Below are positions 1 to 7,995 of a DNA stretch of 14,982 bases, piece after piece. The notes below the pieces were generated by a model. That model ran no database searches. It was not told the DNA's origin and was given only the letters and a program-made list of their open reading frames with translations. This DNA is from Desulfatitalea sp. (lineage in GTDB: Bacteria > Desulfobacterota > Desulfobacteria > Desulfobacterales > Desulfosarcinaceae). The position numbers and the translations under genes were made by a program. Numbering within the stretch: the first letter of the stretch is position 1; each line of letters opens with the position of its first letter. The DNA is taken from NCBI GenBank assembly GCA_018224505.1, contig JAGTVD010000318.1, positions 1 to 14,982 of the forward strand, given 5' to 3'.

Positions 1-501
1 CCGGTTTTCAACCGCTACCCCCTCCAGTCGTTGATCATCCATCCGCGAACCGGTGTGCAGATGTATACCGGGCGTCCCGACCTGGATCTCTTTGAACGCT
101 GCCTGGGACAATGCCGCCATCCTGTGATATACAATGGTGACATCACCGATCTGGTTGGGTTTCAAGCGCTGCGCCGACGGTTTCCCGGCGTGGCCGGTTG
201 GATGATCGGGCGGGGTGTGTTGGCCAACCCGTTTCTGCCGGCGCAGATCAAGGGGCTGGATCTTGCCGGCACGGACCGGGTTGCCCGTTTTCAACAGTTT
301 CACGACGCACTCCATGATCGATTCGCCTGCGTTCGCCAGGGCCCCACCCAACTGCTGGACACCATGAAGGGATACTGGACCTACTTTGCCGGAGGGTTTC
401 AACACGGCGAAAAGTTACTCAAAAGAGTGCGCAAGGTGCGGCGGATCGAACAGTACCGGGAATTGGTGGCTGACTTTTGGTCCACGCTGGAAGAAAAATA
501 A
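1..501 (+). CDS. dus: tRNA-dihydrouridine synthase, C-terminal part (5' end outside window)
   Basis: Dus enzymes are FMN proteins that reduce uridine to dihydrouridine in the tRNA D-loop or nearby positions, using NADPH. The frame is open from base 1 and ends at TAA 499-501, giving about 166 codons. Family motifs are clear: the HPRTG segment followed by QMYTG, the barrel strand PVIYNGDI, and the FMN-phosphate motif MIGRGVLANPFL. A C-terminal helical, basic segment follows (around GEKLLKRVRKVRR), as expected for the tRNA-binding helical domain. The catalytic Cys and the N-terminal FMN-binding part must lie upstream of the window. The Dus subfamily cannot be assigned from this half. The next gene starts only 1 nt after the stop, so this is the visible first member of a dus-mltD-hslO operon. 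Confidence 0.93.
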   Translation, partial: PVFNRYPLQSLIIHPRTGVQMYTGRPDLDLFERCLGQCRHPVIYNGDITDLVGFQALRRRFPGVAGWMIGRGVLANPFLPAQIKGLDLAGTDRVARFQQFHDALHDRFACVRQGPTQLLDTMKGYWTYFAGGFQHGEKLLKRVRKVRRIEQYRELVADFWSTLEEK

Positions 502-502
502 A

Positions 503-1627
503 ATGAAATATCTGCTCAAGATCATGGTTCTCTTTTGTTTTATAGGCATGGGCAGCGCACCGGCCCTGGCCATGTCGCTGGCCGATGCCGCGCGGCCGCC
601 GGACAATATGACATTGTGCGGGGAGTCCGTTCCCTGGCAGTTGGACGATGTGCGGGAACGTTTTGAGTTGGAGATGCTGGTCAGTCTGAACAACCGGGCC
701 CAGGTGCTGCTGTGGCTCAAACGGGTTCCCCGCTATTTGCCGCATATCGCCGCCGAATTGGAAAAGGCCGGCATGCCCGACGACCTGAAATACCTGGCGA
801 TCGTGGAGAGCGCGCTTCGGCCTCATGTGGGTTCGCCGCGTGGCGCGCTGGGCTACTGGCAATTCATGGCCCAGAGTGCCCGCAACAACGGCCTGACGGT
901 GGACCGCTTCCTTGACCAGCGACGGGATTTTTATGCATCCACCCAAGCGGCCTTGCAATACCTGCAATCGCTCTACGATCAGTTCGGCTCCTGGGCCCTG
1001 GTGCTGGCGGCCTATAACATGGGACGCAACGGCCTGGAGGCCGAAATCCTCGAGCAGAATACCCGCGACTACTACACGCTCTATCTGCCTCTGGAAACCC
1101 AGCGGTTTGTGTTCCGGATGCTGGCCGTCAAACGGATTGTCAGCGATCCGGCGACCTATGGTTTTGAATTGGCGCCGGAGGATACCTATCCGCCGCACCG
1201 GTTCGATACCGTCACCGTGAATATGCCCCGCGAGACTCCCATTCGGGTGGTGGCCGCGGCCGCCGGCACCCACTTCAAAAAAATCAAGGATCTGAATCCC
1301 GCCTTGCGCGGACACTACCTCCAGGCCGGGGCGCATACCCTGCGCCTGCCCGAAGGCGCCGCCGATGGATTCGCAGAGCGCTTCCTGTCCTTTGTGGCCC
1401 AAGAGGCGCACAACCGGCCCCAGCGGATATACGTAGTGCAGGCGGGTGATTCGCTGTCGGTTATCGCCGACCGGTTCAATGTTCCGCTGCCGGCTTTGCT
1501 GATCTGGAATCGCATCGACCTGAACAGGCCGATTCATCCCGGGGAGCGCTTGGTGATCTTTCCCCGTCTGGATGATGCCGGCCAGGCCTTGTGGCCCGAT
1601 GATGCACTGGAAGAGATGGACGATTGA
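503..1627 (+). CDS. mltD: MltD-like membrane-bound lytic murein transglycosylase with LysM domain
   Basis: Predicted periplasmic lytic transglycosylase that cleaves the MurNAc-GlcNAc bond of peptidoglycan to give 1,6-anhydro products. The protein has 374 residues. I chose ATG 503 because a GGAAG ribosome site lies 9 nt upstream and the start is followed directly by a signal peptide (residues 1-23, ending APALA). The frame is open further upstream but there overlaps dus. The SLT domain covers about 78-200. It has the catalytic Glu102 in AIVESALRP, the GALGYWQFM motif at 114-122 and the AAYNMGRNG motif at 169-177. One LysM domain lies at about 308-353 (YVVQAGDSLSVIADRFNV), and residues 240-285 may be a degenerate second one. 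No lipobox Cys is seen at the cleavage site, so a soluble periplasmic form is possible despite the MltD likeness. E. coli MltD is longer and has two LysM repeats. Confidence 0.93.
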   Translation: MKYLLKIMVLFCFIGMGSAPALAMSLADAARPPDNMTLCGESVPWQLDDVRERFELEMLVSLNNRAQVLLWLKRVPRYLPHIAAELEKAGMPDDLKYLAIVESALRPHVGSPRGALGYWQFMAQSARNNGLTVDRFLDQRRDFYASTQAALQYLQSLYDQFGSWALVLAAYNMGRNGLEAEILEQNTRDYYTLYLPLETQRFVFRMLAVKRIVSDPATYGFELAPEDTYPPHRFDTVTVNMPRETPIRVVAAAAGTHFKKIKDLNPALRGHYLQAGAHTLRLPEGAADGFAERFLSFVAQEAHNRPQRIYVVQAGDSLSVIADRFNVPLPALLIWNRIDLNRPIHPGERLVIFPRLDDAGQALWPDDALEEMDD

Positions 1628-1630
1628 CGC

Positions 1631-2560
1631 ATGGAAAAGAAGAAAATATACGGTGACACCCTCAAGGCGCAGCTGCAAGCCAGTGTCCGGGACAAGTGCC
1701 ATCACTTCATGATGGGCGGGGACACCCTTCGCGGCGTGCTGGTCAACGGTACCCGCATGGTCAATGAGATGCGGTGGAATCACGAGCTGGGCGTACTGGA
1801 AACCCTTGTGCTGGGACACGGCTACCTGGCGGCCGCATTGATCTCCGCCACTTTGAAAGGCGCTGACCGTATCGGCATCGATGTGGCCTGCTCGGGACCG
1901 ATCAAGGGCCTGACCGTGGAAGCCAACGCATTCGGGGAGGTGCGGGGCTTTCTCAAACAGGTGCCCATCCCCATCGACAAACCCCTAAAGAGTTTCGACC
2001 TCGCCCCCTTTTATGGCGCCGGGTTTCTATCGGTTACCAAGTACCTGCAAGATGCCAAACACCCCTTCACCGGCAAGGTGATGATGGGCTACGGCAGCCT
2101 GGCCAAGGATCTCTCCCATTACTACCTCAAATCGGAACAGCTGCCATCGGCCTTTTCCCTGGGGATTTTTTTCGATAGCGAAGGCGCCGTGGAAGGTGCC
2201 GGCGGCCTGATGTTGCAGGCCCTGCCCGGTGCCGAGGAGAACGTGCTGGCGCAACTGGAGCAATTGGTGTTCGATCTGCCCTCCATGGGGCAGGTGGTCA
2301 ACAGCTCCGATTTCCCCGAACCATGGCTGGCCGACACCTTCGCGGCGCTGCAGCCGCGCATTGTGGGGCAGCGGGGAGTGGAGTTCATGTGCCACTGCAA
2401 CCGCGACAAGATCCGGGCCATGCTCGCCATGCTCGACCCGGCGGAGTTGGCCGACATGGCCCGGAACGGACCCTTCCCATTGGAAATACGCTGCCATCAT
2501 TGCAACACCAACTACAGCTTTGATCGCGAAGCGCTGCAGGACATTCGAAAGCCATCCTAA
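1631..2560 (+). CDS. hslO: Hsp33 redox-regulated holdase chaperone
   Basis: Hsp33 is a cytoplasmic holdase that is inactive when reduced and zinc-bound. Oxidation of its four cysteines unfolds the linker so that it can bind unfolding proteins during oxidative stress. The 309-residue length fits the family. All four zinc cysteines are present in the C-terminal domain: C254-x-C256 (FMCHCNRDK) and C288-x2-C291 (RCHHCNTNY), with 31 residues between the pairs. The N-terminal domain is typical: TLRGVLVNGT, an E-rich LGVLETLVLGHG segment, GPIKGLTVEANAFGEVRG, and GYGSLAKDLSHYYLKSEQLPS. The start lies 3 nt after the mltD stop with no strong Shine-Dalgarno of its own, suggesting translational coupling. 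Pairing an oxidative-stress chaperone with a murein hydrolase in one transcript is unusual in function, though compact gene order alone may explain it. Confidence 0.96.
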   Translation: MEKKKIYGDTLKAQLQASVRDKCHHFMMGGDTLRGVLVNGTRMVNEMRWNHELGVLETLVLGHGYLAAALISATLKGADRIGIDVACSGPIKGLTVEANAFGEVRGFLKQVPIPIDKPLKSFDLAPFYGAGFLSVTKYLQDAKHPFTGKVMMGYGSLAKDLSHYYLKSEQLPSAFSLGIFFDSEGAVEGAGGLMLQALPGAEENVLAQLEQLVFDLPSMGQVVNSSDFPEPWLADTFAALQPRIVGQRGVEFMCHCNRDKIRAMLAMLDPAELADMARNGPFPLEIRCHHCNTNYSFDREALQDIRKPS

Positions 2561-2595
2561 GGGCTCGCCCTGATCGGAAGATCGTATCCTGAATC

Positions 2596-3147
2596 CTAAT
2601 AGCGGTTAACTTCACCCGGGTTGCCTTTGCGCTGCATCGTCAGAAAAATACCGGCAATGGTCTTGGCATCGTGGATGCGACCGTCGGTAATCATTGCCAC
2701 CACCTCCTCCAGAGGCAGGGGGTGGACCTCCAGGATTTCATCCGGATCCAGGTTTTGTGCGGCAGGTGTCAGGTCCCGGGCCAGGTACAGATGGATTTTT
2801 TCGTCCGAATACCCCGGCACCGGCGTCACAGCGCCCATGGACTCCCAGGCGGCGGCACTGTAACCGGTTTCCTCCACCAGTTCCCGTTGGGCGCATACCA
2901 GCGGCGTTTCGTCACCGTTGAGTGTGCCGGCCGGTATCTCCCACATGAACTGCCCGGCGGCATGGCGGTACTGTTTGAGCATCACCACCCGGTTGTCCGC
3001 CAGGAGGGGTACGATGGCAGCCGCGCCCGGGTGGCGCAGGATCTCCAGATCGATGGTCACCCCGTTGGACAGGGTGACGTTTTCTACTGTGATGTCGAAT
3101 ACGCGTCCCCGGCGGATGGTGTGGCGCTGGTTGACCTTGAAGGGCAT
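2596..3147 (-). CDS. NUDIX hydrolase, ADP-ribose pyrophosphatase type
   Basis: Predicted cytosolic NUDIX pyrophosphatase that probably cleaves ADP-ribose to AMP and ribose 5-phosphate. The protein has 183 residues, close to the usual length of NudF-like enzymes. The full Nudix box is at residues 74-96: G74, E80, R88-E89 and E92-E93 match Gx5Ex7REUxEExGU, so the metal site is intact. Family landmarks around it are QYRHAAGQFMWEIPAG before the box and a proline-containing PVPGYSDEKIHLYLA about 15 residues after it. The position of that Pro is the feature usually linked to ADP-ribose preference. The gene follows the TPR gene with a 19-nt gap and no convincing Shine-Dalgarno. It ends with TAG facing hslO 35 nt away; no terminator is visible in the gap. 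Confidence 0.9.
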   Translation of the reverse strand: MPFKVNQRHTIRRGRVFDITVENVTLSNGVTIDLEILRHPGAAAIVPLLADNRVVMLKQYRHAAGQFMWEIPAGTLNGDETPLVCAQRELVEETGYSAAAWESMGAVTPVPGYSDEKIHLYLARDLTPAAQNLDPDEILEVHPLPLEEVVAMITDGRIHDAKTIAGIFLTMQRKGNPGEVNRY

Positions 3148-3166
3148 GGCTTTGGCGTCCGTGTTG

Positions 3167-3772
3167 CTATTGGTTGGCGTTTTGGCGCATCTGGGCGATG
3201 ATGTCCCGCAAGGGTTCCCCGGACGGCGTGCGGGCCTCGGGGTTGATCGTCAGCAGTTGTTCCCACGCCGCCAGGGCGCCGCTCAAGTCGTTGAGGTCGT
3301 GCATCAGGACGACGCCTTTGTTGTAAAGGGCGATTTCGTGGGTCCCGTCCATGGTCAATACCTGGTCGAAGGTCGCCACGGCCTTGCGCGCATCGCCGCC
3401 TCGGCGGTACATCACCCCAAGATCGGTCCACACATCCGGCCGGTCGGGATCCAACGCCAGTGACCGCTCATAAGCCGCGATGGCCTTATCCGGTTCACCG
3501 GAATCGAAGTAAAGATGCCCCAGTTGAGTCCAGGCGGACACATTGGTGGGATCGGTTTCGGTCTGCTGGACCAGCGCGTCGATCATCGCCCTTTGCTGCG
3601 CCGCCATGGGGTTCACTCCGGTCCCCGCCGCCCCCATGGGCATAGTGCCCACCGAGCGGTAGGCGCTGAAGGCCACGCCGCCTACGAATCCCACCGCCAG
3701 GGCCACAAAAAAGAGCAGGATCACATTTTCGGTTTTGATGTAACCCTTGCGTTTTGGGTCGTCAGATGCCAT
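3167..3772 (-). CDS. Membrane-anchored tetratricopeptide-repeat protein
   Basis: The 201-residue protein has a basic N-terminus (KRKGYIK), one transmembrane helix at about 17-37 and then three TPR units at roughly 78-111, 112-145 and 146-179. Each carries the usual W/A-L-G-Y-A-P pattern (WTQLGHLYFDSGEPDKAIAAYERSLALDP is the clearest). The topology suggests a scaffold anchored in the inner membrane with the TPRs on the periplasmic side, like the NrfG/CcmH-type TPR proteins. The sequence has no further marker for cytochrome biogenesis, so that link is only analogy. A good Shine-Dalgarno AAAGGA lies 6 nt before the ATG. It is the first gene of a two-gene minus-strand operon with the NUDIX hydrolase, driven from the candidate promoter at 3828-3856. 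No partner is named by the context. Confidence 0.85.
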   Translation of the reverse strand: MASDDPKRKGYIKTENVILLFFVALAVGFVGGVAFSAYRSVGTMPMGAAGTGVNPMAAQQRAMIDALVQQTETDPTNVSAWTQLGHLYFDSGEPDKAIAAYERSLALDPDRPDVWTDLGVMYRRGGDARKAVATFDQVLTMDGTHEIALYNKGVVLMHDLNDLSGALAAWEQLLTINPEARTPSGEPLRDIIAQMRQNANQ

Positions 3773-3827
3773 GAATATTCCTTTTCAATGGGTTTGTATT
3801 TCTTAATGATAGCGGTCAAACGGCCGC

Positions 3828-3856
3828 AATATAGAATCGAAAAGCTATTGAGGCAA
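3828..3856 (-). promoter_or_regulatory. Candidate sigma-70 promoter for the TPR-NUDIX operon
   Basis: Read on the minus strand, TTGCCT (3856-3851) and TATATT (3833-3828) are separated by 17 nt. They match the -35 and -10 consensus at 4 of 6 and 5 of 6 positions. Transcription would start near 3821, leaving a leader of about 50 nt before the ATG at 3772. The assignment rests only on the match and spacing. Confidence 0.5.
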
Positions 3857-3877
3857 GAAAAATTGAGTGGGCATGAT
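3848..3877 (+). promoter_or_regulatory. Weak candidate promoter for the 3919 flavoenzyme gene
   Basis: TTGAGG (3848-3853) and CATGAT (3872-3877) lie 18 nt apart on the plus strand and each matches the consensus at 4 of 6 positions. The site overlaps the -35 region of the divergent TPR promoter, so the two could interfere with each other. It is the best pair I can see in this 146-nt divergent gap, but it is not strong. Confidence 0.25.
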
Positions 3878-3918
3878 TTCGATTTTTAAGGCAAAGACAT
3901 TTTTATAAGGGAGGTAAA

Positions 3919-5922
3919 ATGGCCGATCCGTTGTTCGAACCGATCCTGATCAATCAATTGGAAGTGAAAAATCGTTTCTACCTGCCGGCAATGCATTTGG
4001 GTATGGCCGACAATTTCGAAGTGACCCAGCGATTGGAAGATTTTTATGCCGAAAGGGCCCGCGGCGGGGCAGGCATGATCGTGGTGGGGTATGCCACCGT
4101 GGACGAATTGTCCGGAAACGTCCTCAACATCGGTGCTCACAAGGATCAGTTCATTCCCGGCCTGGCCCGCTTGGCCGCGGCCATCAAGGACAATGGCGCC
4201 CGTGCGGCGGTCCAGATCAACCATGCCGGCCGGTACAACTCTTCGTTCTTTCTCAACGGTCAGCAACCGGTGGCCCCCTCGGCCATCGCTTCGCGCATGA
4301 CCCGGGAGACCCCCCGGGAGCTGACCCGGGATGAAATCCTCCAGATCGTGGATGCATTCGCCCAGGCGGCATTACGGATTAAAAAGGCCGGCTACGATGC
4401 CGTGGAGGTGTTGAGCGGTACCGGCTATCTGATCAGTGAATTTTTGTCACCGTTGACCAACCACCGCGAGGATGCGTATGGCGGTGATCTGGAAAACCGG
4501 ATGCGCTTCGGGCTGGCGGTGATGCAGGCCATCAGGGATGCGGTGGGCGCCGACTTCCCGGTTGTCGTGCGCATGAACGGTAACGATTTCATGCCCGGCG
4601 GGCAGGGTCGCGAGGAGTTGCAAACCTACGCCCGGGCGCTGGTGGATCGTGCCGGCGTGGACGCCCTCTGCATCAACGTGGGATGGCACGAAGCACGGGT
4701 GCCCCAGATTGTCACTTCCGTGCCCCGGGGGGTGTTCGCCTACCTGGCCAGGGGCATCAAGGCGCTGGTACCGGTGCCGGTGATCGCCAGCCATCGCATC
4801 AACGACCCGCTGACCGCCCGGGAGATGATCAGCGACGGCATGTGCGACATGGTGGCCATGGGGCGCAGCTTGATCGCCGATCCTTATTTGCCCGAAAAGA
4901 CCCGCACCGGCCGGGAAAACGAGATTCTGCACTGTATCGCCTGCGCCCAGGGCTGTTTCGACAACCTGTTCAAGCTCAAGCCGGTTGAATGTTTGTGCAA
5001 CCCCCGGGCCGGACGGGAAGCGGCCACCCGGGTGGAGAAGGCGCCGGCGCCCAAGAAGGTGATGGTGGTGGGCGGCGGACCCGCCGGTATGAATGCCGCT
5101 CTGGCGGCCGCCGAGCGCGGTCACACGGTGGACCTCTATGAGCAAAGCGACCGGTTGGGCGGCCAACTGCATCTGGCCGGGGCGCCTCCGGGTCGCGAAG
5201 AGTTCAGCGTGCTGGCCAGGGATCTGGCCTCCCAGGTTGCCGCCAGTGCGGTCAGGGTCCATTTGAACAAGACGGTGGACATGGCGTTGATCACTGCCGA
5301 ACAGCCGGATGCGGTGATCGTGGCCACCGGCGCCGTTCCCGTGACCCCGCCCATTCCCGGCGCCGACCAGGCCCATGTGGTCCAGGCCTGGGATGTACTG
5401 CAAAACAAGGCCCACACCGGTCGACGGGTCGTGGTGGTGGGCGGTGGTGCGGTGGGCGTGGAAACCGCCATGTTCCTGGCGGAAAAAGGCACGCTTTCCG
5501 GTGATGCGGTGAAGTTTCTGCTGGTCAATCGTGCCGAAGACCCGGAAACGCTCTACGAACTGGCCACCCGCGGCACCAAGGAGGTGCTGCTCATCGAAAT
5601 GATGGAGGCCATCGGCAAGGATATCGGCCGTTCCACCAAATGGTGTATGTTCCAGGAGATGGAACGCAGCGCCATCAAACGCATGGTCGCCACCAAGGCG
5701 TTGGAGATCACGCCGACGGGTATCCGCATCCAAGGCCCTCGGGGCAATGAGGAGATCGCCGCCGACACCATTGTGATGGCCGCCGGCGCCCGTTCCCACG
5801 ATCCGTTGTCCCAACTGCTGCAAGAAAAAGGGATTCCGCACCACACCGTGGGCGACGCCCGCCAGGTGGCCCAGGCCATCGATGCCATTCACCAGGGCTT
5901 TGAAGCCGGCAGTCAAATCTAA
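3919..5922 (+). CDS. Fe-S flavoenzyme of the 2,4-dienoyl-CoA / enoate reductase family (FadH-like)
   Basis: Predicted NAD(P)H-dependent ene-reductase of 667 residues. Electrons would pass from NAD(P)H through FAD and a 4Fe-4S cluster to FMN and then to an activated C=C bond. Domain 1, about 1-335, is the Old-Yellow-Enzyme TIM barrel. It keeps GTGYLISEFLSP (Y170) and VGWHEARVPQI (H257), which align by eye with the catalytic Tyr and His of E. coli FadH. The cluster site is C339-x2-C342-x3-C346-x11-C358. Rossmann motifs follow at 385-390 (GGGPAG, FAD) and 508-513 (GGGAVG, pyridine nucleotide). A segment of about 25-30 residues (524-552) is inserted in the second Rossmann fold, as in clostridial enoate reductases; the neighbour at 6023 lacks it. 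A strong AGGGAGG ribosome site precedes the ATG. The substrate could be a dienoyl-CoA, an enoate or an aromatic-degradation intermediate; sequence alone does not decide. Confidence 0.9.
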   Translation: MADPLFEPILINQLEVKNRFYLPAMHLGMADNFEVTQRLEDFYAERARGGAGMIVVGYATVDELSGNVLNIGAHKDQFIPGLARLAAAIKDNGARAAVQINHAGRYNSSFFLNGQQPVAPSAIASRMTRETPRELTRDEILQIVDAFAQAALRIKKAGYDAVEVLSGTGYLISEFLSPLTNHREDAYGGDLENRMRFGLAVMQAIRDAVGADFPVVVRMNGNDFMPGGQGREELQTYARALVDRAGVDALCINVGWHEARVPQIVTSVPRGVFAYLARGIKALVPVPVIASHRINDPLTAREMISDGMCDMVAMGRSLIADPYLPEKTRTGRENEILHCIACAQGCFDNLFKLKPVECLCNPRAGREAATRVEKAPAPKKVMVVGGGPAGMNAALAAAERGHTVDLYEQSDRLGGQLHLAGAPPGREEFSVLARDLASQVAASAVRVHLNKTVDMALITAEQPDAVIVATGAVPVTPPIPGADQAHVVQAWDVLQNKAHTGRRVVVVGGGAVGVETAMFLAEKGTLSGDAVKFLLVNRAEDPETLYELATRGTKEVLLIEMMEAIGKDIGRSTKWCMFQEMERSAIKRMVATKALEITPTGIRIQGPRGNEEIAADTIVMAAGARSHDPLSQLLQEKGIPHHTVGDARQVAQAIDAIHQGFEAGSQI

Positions 5923-5936
5923 AACAAAAAAATAAA

Positions 5937-5972
5937 GGGGGAGCACTCAAGTGCTCCCCCGAATTTTAAAAC
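5937..5972. terminator. Bidirectional rho-independent terminator between the two flavoenzyme genes
   Basis: A perfect 10-bp stem, GGGGGAGCAC (5937-5946) and GTGCTCCCCC (5951-5960), encloses a TCAA loop. On the minus strand the hairpin is followed by a T-rich tract (5936 down to 5923, with a run of seven T), making it a textbook terminator, but it lies about 60 nt past the stop of the minus-strand gene. On the plus strand it is followed only by GAATTTTAAA, so termination of the 3919 gene is expected to be weaker. Confidence 0.85.
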
Positions 5973-6022
5973 CGATAGAATGCCTGCACTGAAAACTTAA
6001 CACATAAAACTTAAACCTAATT

Positions 6023-7957
6023 TCATATCTCCCACGCCGCTCGCGCACCCTCCTCCGTCGCTTCCATGATGCGGCGCACCTGCCGGGCATCACCGATGAC
6101 CGTGTGTGGGATTGCGTTTTCCTCCAGATAACGTTTCAGCGTATCCCTTGGCCGCATTCCCACCGCCAGCACCACCTGGTCAAAATCGGTGACTTGCTCC
6201 GTGCTGTCATCTACCGCCAGGGTCACATGATCGGCATGGATCGCCTGGAGGGTGCAACCAAAACGCAGTTGACACGCCTTTTCCCGCAGGTATTTGTGCA
6301 AGCTGTAACCGTGGGAGGTGAATTTGGGTACCGGCGAATGGGGCTGCTGTTCGATCAGCGTGACCTTCGCCCCCCGGGCGGCCAGAAAGCAGGCGGTCTC
6401 CATGCCGATCAAACCGCCGCCCACCACCAGGGCATTTTTGCCCGGCGCCACCGATTCTCCCAGAATTTGCCAGGCATCCACCACATGGGCGTTTTCGATT
6501 CCCGGAATAGGGGGAATGATTTTTTCGCCGCCGCTGGCAAGAATGACCACATCCGGCCGACCTTCGGCGAGCCTATCGTCCGTTACGGCAGTACTTGTCT
6601 TGATATCGATACCGGATTGTTTCACCTGTTGTGCCAGCCACTGGATCCAATCGAGGTAGATCTCTTTGTGGGGTGCCTTGCAGGCATACAGGATGTTGCC
6701 GCCGGATTGATTCTCCTGCTCGAACAAGGTCACGGCATGGCCCAGCCGGTGGGCTTCGAAAGCCGCCGTGAGACCCGCCGGCCCCGCACCCACCACCCAC
6801 ACCTTGCGCGGTGTGGCGGCGCGGTCGCGCGGATAAATGAGCTCCTGGCCGGTTTCCGGGTTGATCGCACAGCGTACCGATTTGCCTTCGAACATCTCGC
6901 GCTCGATGCATCCCTGGTTGCAGGCGATGCACAGACGGATATCCGCGTAGCGGTTCTCTTTGGCCTTGGTCAGAAAATCCGGATCGCAAAGCTGCTGACG
7001 GCCGAAAGCGACCATATCGGCTTCGCCCCGGGCAATGACGGCATCGGCGGGGCGGGGGTCGTTGAAACGCCCTACGGCGATGACCGGAATGCCGGTCGCA
7101 CGTTTGATGGTGGCCGCCCGCCACACATTAAAGCCGACCTCGAAAGCGGGTGGTGCACTGGTGATACCGGCCGGGCTGCCATGGGTGCCCACCGAAGCGT
7201 GGAGCACATCGACACCGGCTGCCTTGAGTTCCGGAATGATGGTGAGCAGATCCTCGACCGTGTATCCGTTCTTGATGAACTCCTCGGCCGACAGCCTCAG
7301 CAGGACCGGGAAATCGTCTCCGACGCCCTTGCGGACGGAGCGCACCACTTCCATCACGAATCGGGCCCGTTGGGAAAAAGCGCCGCCATAGTCATCCGTG
7401 CGGTGATTGGAGATGGCAGACAAAAACTGGGTCAGCAGATAGCCATGAGCGCCGTGGATTTCAACGGCATCGAAGCCGGCGGCCCGGGCCCTTGCGGCCG
7501 CGGTACCGAAGGCCGCCACAATCTCTTCGATCTCTTCGAGGGTCATCTCACGCGGCGCCTGCCCGAACACCAGGCTCGGGGCCGCCGAAGGCCCCATGGC
7601 CTTACCCTTTTTCAGCATGTAGAGGCTCTCCCGGCCGGCGTGGTGCAACTGCATGGCCGCCTTGCCGCCGTAGCCGTGCATCACTTGGACCAATTTGGTC
7701 AAACCGGGAATGAATTGGTCGTCCCAGGCCCCGAGTTGCAGTGGTGTGACCACCCCCGTGGGATGCACGGCGGTGATCTCGGAAATCAGCAGCCCGGCCC
7801 CGCTGGATGCCTGGCGTTGCATGTAGGCCAGCAGTGCTTCGCTCACCGTGCCGCCGCGGTCACCTAAAGCGGTGCCCATGGGCGGCATGACCACACGGTT
7901 TGGGATGACTGTTTTTTTAATCGTGATCGGTGACAATAATGCACTGAGTTCACCCAT
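6023..7957 (-). CDS. Fe-S flavoenzyme, NADH:flavin oxidoreductase / enoate reductase family
   Basis: This 644-residue paralogue of the convergent neighbour has the same domain order: an OYE-type FMN barrel (about 1-340), a 4Fe-4S site C343-x2-C346-x3-C350-x12-C363, and an FAD/NAD(P) region with GAGPAG (390-395) and GGGLIG (513-518). The barrel keeps the Tyr in HGYLLTQFLS (Y173) and a His in VGTHGSP (H259), at the positions of the catalytic pair in dienoyl-CoA reductase. The substrate loop after that His differs completely from the neighbour (SPAGITSAPP against EARVPQIVTS), and the insertion in the second Rossmann fold is absent. The two enzymes are therefore unlikely to share a substrate. A strong ribosome site, AAAGGAG, lies 6 nt before the ATG at 7957. 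The upstream region holds several inverted repeats, so regulation is likely. The substrate is unknown. Confidence 0.9.
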   Translation of the reverse strand: MGELSALLSPITIKKTVIPNRVVMPPMGTALGDRGGTVSEALLAYMQRQASSGAGLLISEITAVHPTGVVTPLQLGAWDDQFIPGLTKLVQVMHGYGGKAAMQLHHAGRESLYMLKKGKAMGPSAAPSLVFGQAPREMTLEEIEEIVAAFGTAAARARAAGFDAVEIHGAHGYLLTQFLSAISNHRTDDYGGAFSQRARFVMEVVRSVRKGVGDDFPVLLRLSAEEFIKNGYTVEDLLTIIPELKAAGVDVLHASVGTHGSPAGITSAPPAFEVGFNVWRAATIKRATGIPVIAVGRFNDPRPADAVIARGEADMVAFGRQQLCDPDFLTKAKENRYADIRLCIACNQGCIEREMFEGKSVRCAINPETGQELIYPRDRAATPRKVWVVGAGPAGLTAAFEAHRLGHAVTLFEQENQSGGNILYACKAPHKEIYLDWIQWLAQQVKQSGIDIKTSTAVTDDRLAEGRPDVVILASGGEKIIPPIPGIENAHVVDAWQILGESVAPGKNALVVGGGLIGMETACFLAARGAKVTLIEQQPHSPVPKFTSHGYSLHKYLREKACQLRFGCTLQAIHADHVTLAVDDSTEQVTDFDQVVLAVGMRPRDTLKRYLEENAIPHTVIGDARQVRRIMEATEEGARAAWEI

Positions 7958-7995
7958 GAAGGTCTCCTTTGCGCAGGGGCGGGTGGTAAGGGCGC

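Noticed and set aside
419..1819. Long open frame on the minus strand opposite mltD and the start of hslO (466 codons)
   Set aside because: It is rich in His, Gln, Gly and Arg with no domain, and lies antisense to two firmly identified genes. It is a shadow of their GC-rich third positions.
2561..2595. AGGGC-TC-GCCCT hairpin between convergent hslO and NUDIX genes
   Set aside because: The 2-nt loop is sterically poor and no T run follows on either strand.
4447..5946. 499-codon minus-strand frame opposite the 3919 flavoenzyme
   Set aside because: His/Gly-rich low-information translation directly antisense to a gene with clear motifs; no ribosome site was seen.
5991..6014. Direct repeat AAAACTTAA after the shared terminator
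   Set aside because: Short AT-rich repeat in a 60-nt spacer; expected by chance and not linked to any element.
6104..7867. 587-codon plus-strand frame opposite the 6023 flavoenzyme
   Set aside because: Same reasoning: it mirrors the codon pattern of the real gene, and the product shows no recognisable fold or motif.
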